Shown: positions 1-6,081, counted from the first letter of the stretch. The stretch is 7,051 nt of DNA from an uncultured Bacilli bacterium (GCA_934130265.1 CAKOYC010000061.1:1-7051), one strand, 5' to 3'. Notes: generated from the sequence alone by a model not told the origin. Translations and numbers: made by a program.

Positions 1-1179
1 AACCATGAAAAAAGTGTTGAAGAAGCTAAGACTGCAATTAAGGCAAAAGGGACACCAGACTTTAGTCAAATAGCAACAACAGATGAAGGACTTTATATGG
101 CTGAAGATGATGAAGGAGAAAGTTATTATTATCGTGGAGCAGTAAAGAATAACTATGTGTCATTTGCAGGATTCATCTGGAGAATCATCCGTCAAAATGG
201 AGACGGAAGTGTTAGAATGATATATTCTGGAAAGAGTACATCAGATACAGGTGATGATACAATGATAGGAACATCACAATTTAATAATAAACATTGGGAT
301 CCAACCTATGTAGGATATAAATATAATGAAGACTTTTCGTTGCATGAGAACAACAATAGTGTTGGCTATACGTGGTTTAGCGATACAACAAAATATAACT
401 TTGGAACAGGATACACTTTTGACGAGTCCACCAAGAAGTTTACATTAACAGGAAACGTTCAACAGTTAGTTTGGAAGGATAACTATGATGACATAGTAAG
501 CAACCAGTTATATAGCTGTTTAAATACAAATTGTGATGTGATTTATAAGGTAGTAAGATACGTCAATGATAGCTCTATGCAAGTACAACCAATTTCTTAT
601 AGTTCTAATAGTTTACTGTCTGCTCAAACAAACACCATAGACTCACCAATAAAAGCAAAACTAGATAGTTGGTATAAAAGTAATCTTGTAAATTACACGT
701 CATATTTAGCAGACGAAACATTTTGTAATGATAGAAGTATAATAAGTGGGACAGGATATAAAATAGATTCATATACAACATATGGGGCATATAATCGATT
801 AAAAGATAATAAGAAACCAAGTTTAAAATGTAGTCAGGAAAACGATAGATTTAAAGTGGCAAATGCAAGTACAAAATTAGATTACCCAGTAGGTTTAGTT
901 ACAGCGGATGAAGTAGCTTTAGCAGGAGGAAAGTATTTTTTATTAAATAATAATTATTATCTATATAATGGAAAATATTATTGGACACTTTCTCCTTCAC
1001 GCTTTGTCTCGGGTATAACTTATTCATTAGTTTGGTCTGTTACTAGTTCAGGATACCTTGATCCTGGAGATGATACTTCCTATCCTTATGGTGTGAGACC
1101 AGTTATAAACCTGAAAGCTAACATTTTAATAACTAAAGGTGATGGAACCACTCTAAATCCGTTCGTGGTTGCAAGATAA
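1..1179 (+). CDS. Surface/secreted protein of the GVRPVINLK repeat family, 5'-truncated
   Basis: The reading frame is open from base 1 to a TAA stop, giving 392 visible residues. The true N terminus, probably with a signal or membrane segment, lies outside the window. An internal ATG at 97 has no clear upstream SD and is not the likely start. Visible marks, numbered from base 1: YYYRGAVKNNYVSFAGFIWR at about 42-61, an SWYKSNL segment and FCNDRS in the middle, YPVGLVTADEV at 295-305, WTLSPS at about 328-333, GVRPVINLK at 364-372, and a GDGT..NPFVV ending. I recognise this as a large paralogous family common in gut Bacilli, usually annotated hypothetical or DUF6273-like. The ending resembles C-type-lectin-like ligand-binding folds; that is inference. 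Several Cys residues (SCLNTNC, FCND, LKCS) would suit disulfides outside the cell. Codon use changes near base 988 (see findings). Family assignment is fairly sure; function is unknown. Confidence 0.8.
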   Translation, partial: NHEKSVEEAKTAIKAKGTPDFSQIATTDEGLYMAEDDEGESYYYRGAVKNNYVSFAGFIWRIIRQNGDGSVRMIYSGKSTSDTGDDTMIGTSQFNNKHWDPTYVGYKYNEDFSLHENNNSVGYTWFSDTTKYNFGTGYTFDESTKKFTLTGNVQQLVWKDNYDDIVSNQLYSCLNTNCDVIYKVVRYVNDSSMQVQPISYSSNSLLSAQTNTIDSPIKAKLDSWYKSNLVNYTSYLADETFCNDRSIISGTGYKIDSYTTYGAYNRLKDNKKPSLKCSQENDRFKVANASTKLDYPVGLVTADEVALAGGKYFLLNNNYYLYNGKYYWTLSPSRFVSGITYSLVWSVTSSGYLDPGDDTSYPYGVRPVINLKANILITKGDGTTLNPFVVAR

Positions 1180-1185
1180 CTATTT

Positions 1186-1207
1186 AAAAAAATTACGAAA
1201 ACTCGTA
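1186..1207 (-). terminator. Candidate minus-strand terminator in the convergent gap
   Basis: Read on the minus strand, TACGA-GTTT-TCGTA forms a 5-bp hairpin (1207 to 1194). After one or two A residues, seven T follow (1192 to 1186). The stem is short, so strength is doubtful. It would stop transcripts that run past the histidine kinase gene before they enter the surface-protein gene as antisense. Confidence 0.4.
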
Positions 1208-1208
1208 C

Positions 1209-1237
1209 TTGTAAAATGTATAAATATGTTATATATT
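1209..1237 (+). promoter_or_regulatory. Candidate sigma70-type promoter for a small RNA
   Basis: TTGTAA at 1209-1214 matches the -35 consensus at 4 of 6, and TATATT at 1232-1237 matches the -10 at 5 of 6. The spacer is exactly 17 bp. The predicted transcription start is near 1244, at GGAAG. No protein gene follows on this strand before the convergent kinase gene, so the likely product is the structured RNA next to it. Such matches arise by chance in AT-rich DNA, hence moderate confidence. Confidence 0.45.
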
Positions 1238-1243
1238 ATTAAT

Positions 1244-1347
1244 GGAAGTTGTTTACGGCTTCTAGTCATCGCAGCGTCTCTTTACCACCTTGTTTTACAT
1301 CGCCCATAGTTTAACAAGTTGAGGCAACTAAAAGTGATGACTTTTTT
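1244..1347 (+). ncRNA. Candidate structured small RNA (~104 nt) of unknown class
   Basis: A plausible promoter precedes it and it ends in a run of six T (1342-1347). The 3' end closes a 9-bp long-range stem: AGTCATCGC (1264-1272) with GTGATGACT (1334-1342), including one G-U pair. Inside lie a 6-bp pairing CTTGTT/AACAAG (1289-1294 with 1313-1318) and a hairpin AGTTG-AGG-CAACT (1317-1329). These two overlap at 1317-1318 and so may be alternatives. At the 5' end GAAGT (1245-1249) can pair with GCTTC (1258-1262). It has more G+C than its surroundings. I do not recognise it as SRP RNA, 6S, tmRNA, RNase P, a tRNA or a known riboswitch. It could instead be only the 3' UTR and terminator of the upstream surface-protein gene. 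Confidence 0.42.
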
Positions 1348-1350
1348 AGT

Positions 1351-1376
1351 AAAATAAAAGGAAGAGGTTAATCTTC
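1351..1376 (-). terminator. Weak candidate terminator at the kinase gene end
   Basis: On the minus strand GAAGA-loop-TCTTC (arms 1376-1372 and 1365-1361, loop TTAACC) spans the stop codon of the histidine kinase gene. CTTTTATTTTA follows. The stem is only 5 bp and the T-tract is interrupted, so it may be leaky. The hairpin at 1194-1207 would be a backup. Confidence 0.35.
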
Positions 1377-2750
1377 TACTTTAGAAATGTAAAAGTAGAA
1401 ACTAGAACCTTTTCCTTTTTTTGTATTTACACCATATTTATAATCATGAAGAAGAAAAATACTTTTGACAATAGATAGACCAAGACCAGTGCCATATAAA
1501 TTTCTTTTGTGTTTTTTCTCAGATTTATAATACTTATCAAAGATGTTATCTAAATCTTTAGCATCAATTCCTTTACCACTATCAATAACTTCAATTTTAT
1601 AAAGATTATTAATCTTACTGATATTAATAACTACCTTCATATCACTTCCAGTATAATTAATAGCATTGATAATTAAATTATATAAGACTTGTTCAATCTT
1701 CTTTTGATCGGCTTTTATCATTAGTTTCCTAATATTAGTATGCTTAAAAATAATATTATAACCATACTTTTCTTCATAAATAGTAAATCTCTTTAGAATA
1801 TTCTTTATAAGAAGAATTAAATCAAATTCACTTAATGTTAGATTATCCATTGATTGTTGTAATTTAGATAGTGTTAATATATCATTGACTAGTAAGGCTA
1901 GTCTATCAGTCTCTTCTATAATGATATTTAAATTACTATCTCTTTTTTCTTTATCATTATAAGTTAGATCTCTAACCATTTCAGCATATGCTTTTATCAT
2001 AGTAAGAGGAGTTTTTAAGTCATGAGAGACATTAGCTAGTAAATCTTTTTCTAACTCTTCTGTCTTTCCTAACTCAACCATCATCTCATTTAAAGAGTTA
2101 TTTAAATCTTCTATCTCTAGAATATCACTATCACTAGTAAATTCTTTCTTTATCTTTCCTTTAGCAATTAGATTAGCTTTCTGAGATATATCTACTATTG
2201 GTTTTGATAATATTTTTGAAATAAAATAGCCGATAAGTAGAGATAGAGATAAAATTAAGATACTTATAATTAGTAACTGTTCCTTTAAAATCTTAGCAGT
2301 AGAATCAAGTGGTTCAAGAGAAGTTGATAAAAAAGCATATAAATTATCATCTAACTTAATCGCTTCTAAAATAGTTTTATTAGCAAATTGGGGATTTTGT
2401 AAATTATAAGTTTCTTCCTTATTACCACTATTAATAAAACTTTCTTTTAATACTCCTTTACTGAATAAACAGTTAGAAGTAGTACTAGACCGATATAAAG
2501 TGGAATTACTAGAAGTTATTTCAATACAAAGATTTTCTTGATAAGATATTTCATCTAGAGTATTATAAATATTTTCACTATTGTATGCAGTTAACAACTT
2601 ATTAGCAATATGTTTTATATCTTTAGTTTTAGTATATTCATAATACTTATTAATAAAGATTACTTGGAATAACCAAAGAAATAAAATAATTACTAAAGAA
2701 AATATTATTAAATACTGCCATATCTTTCTTTTCAAACTATTTTTCATCAT
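1368..2750 (-). CDS. Two-component sensor histidine kinase
   Basis: A 460-aa membrane kinase that should autophosphorylate on His and pass the phosphate to the adjacent regulator. In order: TM1 at about 11-33, an extracytoplasmic sensor region at about 34-156, TM2 at about 157-180, and a HAMP-like linker from about 181 to 235. The HisKA H-box VSHDLKTP follows, with His243 as the phosphoacceptor. The ATPase domain has an N-box (Asn358, Asn362), G1 DSGKG (390-394), an F-box at about 403-408 and G2 GTGLGLS (420-426). All catalytic motifs are present and length is normal for the class. The sensor region has only two Cys (75 and 94) and no sensor domain I recognise. The start overlaps the end of the regulator gene by 14 bp with no strong SD nearby, which suggests translational coupling. 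Two consecutive ATGs (2750, 2747) make the exact start ambiguous by one codon. Signal unknown. Confidence 0.96.
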   Translation of the reverse strand: MMKNSLKRKIWQYLIIFSLVIILFLWLFQVIFINKYYEYTKTKDIKHIANKLLTAYNSENIYNTLDEISYQENLCIEITSSNSTLYRSSTTSNCLFSKGVLKESFINSGNKEETYNLQNPQFANKTILEAIKLDDNLYAFLSTSLEPLDSTAKILKEQLLIISILILSLSLLIGYFISKILSKPIVDISQKANLIAKGKIKKEFTSDSDILEIEDLNNSLNEMMVELGKTEELEKDLLANVSHDLKTPLTMIKAYAEMVRDLTYNDKEKRDSNLNIIIEETDRLALLVNDILTLSKLQQSMDNLTLSEFDLILLIKNILKRFTIYEEKYGYNIIFKHTNIRKLMIKADQKKIEQVLYNLIINAINYTGSDMKVVINISKINNLYKIEVIDSGKGIDAKDLDNIFDKYYKSEKKHKRNLYGTGLGLSIVKSIFLLHDYKYGVNTKKGKGSSFYFYISKVED

Positions 2751-3402
2751 TAAAACGATAACCTATTCCTCTAACAGTTTCAATTAAGTCACGGTACTCT
2801 CCCAAATGATTTCTAAGCATTTTGATATGAGTATCTACTGTTCGATCATCTCCATAAAAGTCATAACCCCAAATATACTTTAATAGACTTTCTCTTTTAA
2901 TAGCAACTTTCTTATTTCTAATAAAATATTCTAGTATTTCAAATTCTTTAGGAGTTAGATTAACTTCTTCATCATCAATAGTAATACTGTGTTCTAGAAA
3001 GTTTATAAATAAATCTTTATAACGATAATTATCCATCTTGGTAGATACTCTATTTAGTATTGCTTTACATCTTGCTACTAATTCTTTAGGTGAGAAAGGC
3101 TTACAAAGATAGTCATCTATTCCTTTATCAAAACCAGTTAGCTTATCTACTTCTTCCCCTCGTGCTGATAAAATAATAGTAGGTACTTTCTTGTTAGCAT
3201 CTAACTTTTCAAGAAGGGTAAATCCATCCATCTCTGGCATCATTATATCAAGTACCATTAAGTCATAGTTATCTTTTTCAAGCATATCTAAAGCTTCATA
3301 GCCATCTTCTGCTTGATAAGTTTGGTATCCTTCATTATTTAGATAAGTTACTATTACATCTCTTATATATTCTTCATCATCTACAGCTAATATTTTAATC
3401 AA
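2737..3402 (-). CDS. OmpR/PhoB-family response regulator, TTG start
   Basis: A 221-aa DNA-binding regulator. The receiver domain (about 1-118) has the acidic pair Asp8/Asp9, phosphoacceptor Asp52 in LDIMMPEMDG, switch residue Ser79, and Lys101 in the CKPF motif. A winged-helix effector domain (about 125-218) carries the recognition-helix segment RTVDTHIKMLRNHLG and the terminal wing RGIGYRF. The start codon is TTG (3402-3400), set by an SD 5 nt upstream; no in-frame ATG lies just upstream. The gene begins 26 bp after the flippase gene and overlaps the kinase gene, so the three are probably one transcript and the kinase is the cognate partner. Target genes cannot be read from this window; the co-transcribed flippase is one candidate. 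Family certain, regulon unknown. Confidence 0.96.
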   Translation of the reverse strand: MIKILAVDDEEYIRDVIVTYLNNEGYQTYQAEDGYEALDMLEKDNYDLMVLDIMMPEMDGFTLLEKLDANKKVPTIILSARGEEVDKLTGFDKGIDDYLCKPFSPKELVARCKAILNRVSTKMDNYRYKDLFINFLEHSITIDDEEVNLTPKEFEILEYFIRNKKVAIKRESLLKYIWGYDFYGDDRTVDTHIKMLRNHLGEYRDLIETVRGIGYRFNDEK

Positions 3403-3407
3403 TTAAA

Positions 3408-3414
3408 CCACCTC
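3408..3414 (-). promoter_or_regulatory. SD site that fixes the TTG start of the response regulator
   Basis: On the minus strand GAGGTGG (3414 to 3408) lies 5 nt upstream of TTG at 3402-3400. The next in-frame codons encode IKILAVDDEE, the standard receiver N terminus. The ATG just 5' of the SD is out of frame and runs into TGA after five codons, so TTG is the supported start. Confidence 0.75.
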
Positions 3415-3428
3415 ATTTATAGTATACT

Positions 3429-4745
3429 TTATTTCTGTGAAAATGTGGTGAAATTTGCTAAGTATTTCTTTACTTGATAGTAATTATAAGTGGTTACAAA
3501 GATGACATGAATACTAGTAGAAATAATATAACCATATAAACCAATTCTTAATAGGGAGAAAAGAAATAGGGTAGTAGTTCTAATAATAGTACCTAACATA
3601 GTAGCTTTTAAATTATCTTTACTTCTACCCATGGCGTCAAGTGAAAAAGCAAGGGGTGCTTGGATATACTGAAATAAGCAAATAGGTGCTAATATCTTTA
3701 GATAAGTACTACCTTGATTAGTATGATACATTATTCCTAAGAAGAACTTTGGCATAATGATAAATAAGATAGTAGCAGGTATTCCTATTAATAAAGAGAA
3801 GAATATCGCTTGTTTAATCTTTTTCTTAGTATAGTCTAGTTTTTTATCACTAATCGCTTTAGCAATGACTGGTAGAAGGGCTTGGGAGATAGCAAGAGTA
3901 AAGAAAGAAGGAAGAAGTACTAGTGGCATTACATAACCTTGGATGATTCCATACTGATTAATAATAAAACTAGAAGTATAACCACTATACTTTAGAGTAG
4001 TAGTTAAAATAATTGGTTCTAGGAAATAGCCAATACTACCAATTAATCTAGATAAAGTAGTAGGAATACTAATATCTAGAGCATCTTTAATATAAGATTT
4101 TTTAATATGAAAGTCTTCTTTTTTATAAGTAATATTTTTAGGAAGAAAGAAGAATAAGACAAGGATAGATACTAATTCACTAATAACATTAGATAGTATT
4201 ACTACAGTAACTGTTATCTCTAGACCTTTAGGAAGAAATAAAGGGATTAAGGTAAACATTAGAAAGAGTCTAACTATATCTTCTAAACAGTTAGAAAAGA
4301 CATGGGGAAACATTTGCTGTTTACCAAAGAAATAGCTCCTTACAATGGATGATGTAGATGTCAAGGGTATTACTACTGCTACAGCAAGTACTGGTAAGTA
4401 TGATCTTTCTTCTTGTAATAATTTATTAGCAAGAAAAGGGGCAAAGATAATTAAAAAGATAATCAAGAAAAAGTTAATAACTATAGAAGTAGCTATTAAA
4501 GAGGACATTAAATTTCTATTATTTTTTTTATCTTCTGCTACCATCTTAGATAAAGCGATAGGTAGACCAAACTGACCTAGACCAATAAATAAAGAGAAGG
4601 TTGGTAAAACAAGCATATATAGACCAATACCTTCACTCCCCATTAATCTACTCATAACTATTTTTATAATCATACCTAGTATTTTAGTTAGAAAACCACC
4701 AATCATTAAGATAATAGTAGACTTAATAAACGTTTCTTTTTTCAT
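3429..4745 (-). CDS. SpoVB/YtgP-like polysaccharide (lipid II-class) flippase
   Basis: A 438-aa polytopic membrane protein of the MOP (MATE/MVF) superfamily, with about 12 hydrophobic segments. The N terminus (KSTIILMIGGFLTKILGMI, then MSRLMGSEGIGLYMLVLPTF and GQFGLPIALSKMVAE) matches the SpoVB/YtgP pattern closely. So do RSYFFGKQQMFPH at 136-148 and SRLIGSIGYFLEPIIL at 232-247. Family members move lipid-linked sugar precursors such as lipid II across the membrane for wall or polysaccharide synthesis. At 438 aa it is shorter than B. subtilis SpoVB or YtgP (over 500 aa), consistent with a 12-TM core lacking the last helices. The ATG at 4745 is preceded by AAGGAGG (4756-4750) with a 4-nt spacer. 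It is the first gene of the operon with the regulator and kinase. The SpoVB label does not imply sporulation here; substrate unknown. Confidence 0.9.
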   Translation of the reverse strand: MKKETFIKSTIILMIGGFLTKILGMIIKIVMSRLMGSEGIGLYMLVLPTFSLFIGLGQFGLPIALSKMVAEDKKNNRNLMSSLIATSIVINFFLIIFLIIFAPFLANKLLQEERSYLPVLAVAVVIPLTSTSSIVRSYFFGKQQMFPHVFSNCLEDIVRLFLMFTLIPLFLPKGLEITVTVVILSNVISELVSILVLFFFLPKNITYKKEDFHIKKSYIKDALDISIPTTLSRLIGSIGYFLEPIILTTTLKYSGYTSSFIINQYGIIQGYVMPLVLLPSFFTLAISQALLPVIAKAISDKKLDYTKKKIKQAIFFSLLIGIPATILFIIMPKFFLGIMYHTNQGSTYLKILAPICLFQYIQAPLAFSLDAMGRSKDNLKATMLGTIIRTTTLFLFSLLRIGLYGYIISTSIHVIFVTTYNYYQVKKYLANFTTFSQK

Positions 4746-4792
4746 GAAGCCTCCTTGTAAATAAGATGTAAAAAATATTTAAAACTAATAAA

Positions 4793-4821
4793 TTACTTTT
4801 CTTCTTTCTAAGAATTATGAT
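4793..4821 (+). promoter_or_regulatory. Weak candidate promoter for the membrane-anchored charged protein
   Basis: TATGAT at 4816-4821 matches the -10 at 5 of 6. The hexamer 17 bp upstream (TTACTT, 4793-4798) is a poor -35. A start near 4828 would give a leader of about 28 nt including the SD at 4843-4848. TATAGT at 4821-4826 is an alternative -10. Confidence 0.25.
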
Positions 4822-4843
4822 ATAGTTAGTATAGAAGTGTAAG
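4814..4843 (-). promoter_or_regulatory. Candidate promoter for the flippase-regulator-kinase operon
   Basis: On the minus strand CTTACA (4843-4838; 4 of 6) and CATAAT (4819-4814; 5 of 6) are separated by 18 bp. This would start transcription near 4807 with a leader of about 60 nt before the flippase ATG. The -10 overlaps the candidate plus-strand -10. It is supported only by motif match and by lying in the divergent gap. Confidence 0.35.
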
Positions 4844-4855
4844 AGGTGAATGATA

Positions 4856-6022
4856 GTGCAAGAGATAATTGATTTTTTAGCTAAGAAGGAAGTATTTATA
4901 CTGTTTATTATTTTATTAGCAGCTATTTTACTATATATAATTCTATGGGTTATATCTTTCATAAAGAAGAAAGATGAGAAAAAAAAGTTAAAAACAAACA
5001 CTCAAGAATTGACAAAATTAGCAGAAAAAGTAAAGATTTTAGAAAAAGAACAACAAGAAGCAGCTTTACCACCTGTTTTTAGAATTGAGCAAGAAAAGGT
5101 AAGAGAAGAAATTAAACCTTTAGTAATGGAAGAGAAGAAAGAACCTCCTAAGATAGTAGTTAAAGAGACATTTACTTCTCCTATAGCTATTACTCCAGTT
5201 GTAACAGAAGTTATTGAGCCAAAGAAAGAAGAAAATGTTATTACTAAAGAGATTAAGTTAAATGATAATTCTCTTTCAGAAGTTGAAATATTAGATGCTA
5301 ATCCTAGTGGAATTACTTATAAGAATGAAGTATATACTAAGGAAGAAGCTAAGGAAGAGTTAAAGAGACTTGAAAGACAATTAATTGAACAAGATAAGAG
5401 GGAAGAAAGACCTATCTTTGAACCAATAGAGGTTAAACCATTTAAGGAAGTTACTAATGATGAAGTTATTCCTGTATTAGATGAGATGCTTGATACTAAA
5501 GAAGAGGCTAAACAAGAGAATATTAGTTTAACCAATTTTGAAGAAGATCAAGAACAAAATGCTATTATCAGTTTAGATGAGTTATTAAAGAAAGGTAAGA
5601 CTATCACTCAGGATGAGATAATAAAACATGAAGATGATGGAAATGAACCTATTACTTTACAAGAGTTAGAAGCTAAATGGAAAAAGGATAAGGAAGTAGT
5701 AGCACTTAAAAATGAGGATGAAGATATAGAAGTATTAGAAACTAAGAAAGAGGAAGTACCATTTAGTTATGAAGATATTAAAGTAGAAGCTCCTAAGGTA
5801 AAGATACCAACTATGGATGAGTTGTTTTCTAAGTCTAAAACTCCTTATAAACCAACACCAGTTATTAGTCCTATCTTTGGAATAGAAGAAGATAAACTAT
5901 CTAGTGATAATTCTCTTAAACTAGAAAATACTGCTAACTATGATAAGCTTGATGCTGAAATTAGAAAGACTAATGAATTCTTATCAAAACTCAAAGAATT
6001 ACAAAAAAAGTTAGATAATTAG
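4856..6022 (+). CDS. Single-pass membrane protein with long charged tail, function unknown
   Basis: I do not recognise a named family. The best start is GTG at 4856 (388 aa), because AGAGGTG (4842-4848) lies 7 nt upstream. The ATG at 4850 (390 aa) sits almost on that SD. Residue numbers below count from the ATG. One TM helix at about 16-38 is followed by a lysine cluster (IKKKDEKKKLK), which suggests a short outside N terminus and a cytoplasmic tail. The tail is very rich in Glu, Lys and Asp, with likely coiled coil at about 50-72, 160-185 and 365-390 and long disordered stretches. Short motifs recur: VLDEML (209-214), SLDELLKKGK (241-250), TMDELFSKSK (321-330). A conspicuous YKPTPVISPIFG lies at 333-344. 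The architecture fits a scaffold or tether, as in cell-division or chromosome-anchoring proteins; this is inference. It is transcribed divergently from the flippase and ends in its own terminator before dnaB. Confidence 0.85.
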   Translation: MQEIIDFLAKKEVFILFIILLAAILLYIILWVISFIKKKDEKKKLKTNTQELTKLAEKVKILEKEQQEAALPPVFRIEQEKVREEIKPLVMEEKKEPPKIVVKETFTSPIAITPVVTEVIEPKKEENVITKEIKLNDNSLSEVEILDANPSGITYKNEVYTKEEAKEELKRLERQLIEQDKREERPIFEPIEVKPFKEVTNDEVIPVLDEMLDTKEEAKQENISLTNFEEDQEQNAIISLDELLKKGKTITQDEIIKHEDDGNEPITLQELEAKWKKDKEVVALKNEDEDIEVLETKKEEVPFSYEDIKVEAPKVKIPTMDELFSKSKTPYKPTPVISPIFGIEEDKLSSDNSLKLENTANYDKLDAEIRKTNEFLSKLKELQKKLDN

Positions 6023-6051
6023 GATGTTCTTCTTGAAGAAGACATCTTTTT
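6023..6051 (+). terminator. Rho-independent terminator after the charged membrane protein
   Basis: It begins right after the TAG stop. GATGT and CTTCT pair with AGAAG and ACATC to make a 10-bp stem with one bulged T (6028) and a 3-nt loop (6034-6036). Five T follow (6047-6051). Confidence 0.8.
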
Positions 6052-6061
6052 AGTTTATAAT
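6033..6061 (+). promoter_or_regulatory. Candidate dnaB promoter overlapping the terminator
   Basis: A perfect TATAAT -10 (6056-6061) lies exactly 17 bp after TTGAAG (6033-6038; 4 of 6 to the -35 consensus). The -35 falls in the loop and 3' arm of the preceding terminator. The predicted start, about 6067-6069, coincides with the SD, so the leader would be only about 14 nt. That shortness is a reason for caution. Confidence 0.4.
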
Positions 6062-6066
6062 TTTTT

Positions 6067-6075
6067 AAGGGAGGT
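6067..6075 (+). promoter_or_regulatory. Strong SD of dnaB-like gene
   Basis: AAGGGAGGT is followed by a 6-nt spacer to ATG at 6082. This fixes the start firmly. Confidence 0.8.
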
Positions 6076-6081
6076 CTTATT

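Noticed and set aside
605..820. Minus-strand open frame of 71 codons
   Set aside because: It lies wholly inside the surface-protein gene on the other strand, has no SD, and its Tyr/Leu-rich product reflects the antisense of an AT-rich coding frame.
1242..1265. Seven-codon ORF (ATG GAA ... TAG) at the start of the candidate RNA
   Set aside because: No SD, and the predicted transcript starts at or after its ATG; best read as chance.
1271..1295. T-box-like AGGTGGTA on the minus strand
   Set aside because: The following bases do not complete the T-box antiterminator motif, and no minus-strand gene lies downstream that it could control.
1244..1347. Idea that the structured element is a DGR template repeat
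   Set aside because: I see no similarity between it and the variable-looking 3' end of the surface-protein gene on either strand, and no reverse transcriptase is present in the window.
3415..3426. TATACT as an internal -10 just before the response regulator
   Set aside because: No acceptable -35 at 16-18 bp, and the transcript would begin almost on the SD.
4345..4575. Plus-strand open frame of 76 codons
   Set aside because: Antisense to the flippase gene, with no SD and no family resemblance.
4723..5001. Minus-strand open frame of 92 codons across the divergent gap
   Set aside because: It overlaps the flippase start and runs antisense to the TM region of the membrane-anchored protein; no SD and low-complexity product.
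5317..5535. Minus-strand open frame of 72 codons
   Set aside because: Antisense of the Glu/Lys-rich coding region, which gives a Ser/Leu-rich artefact.
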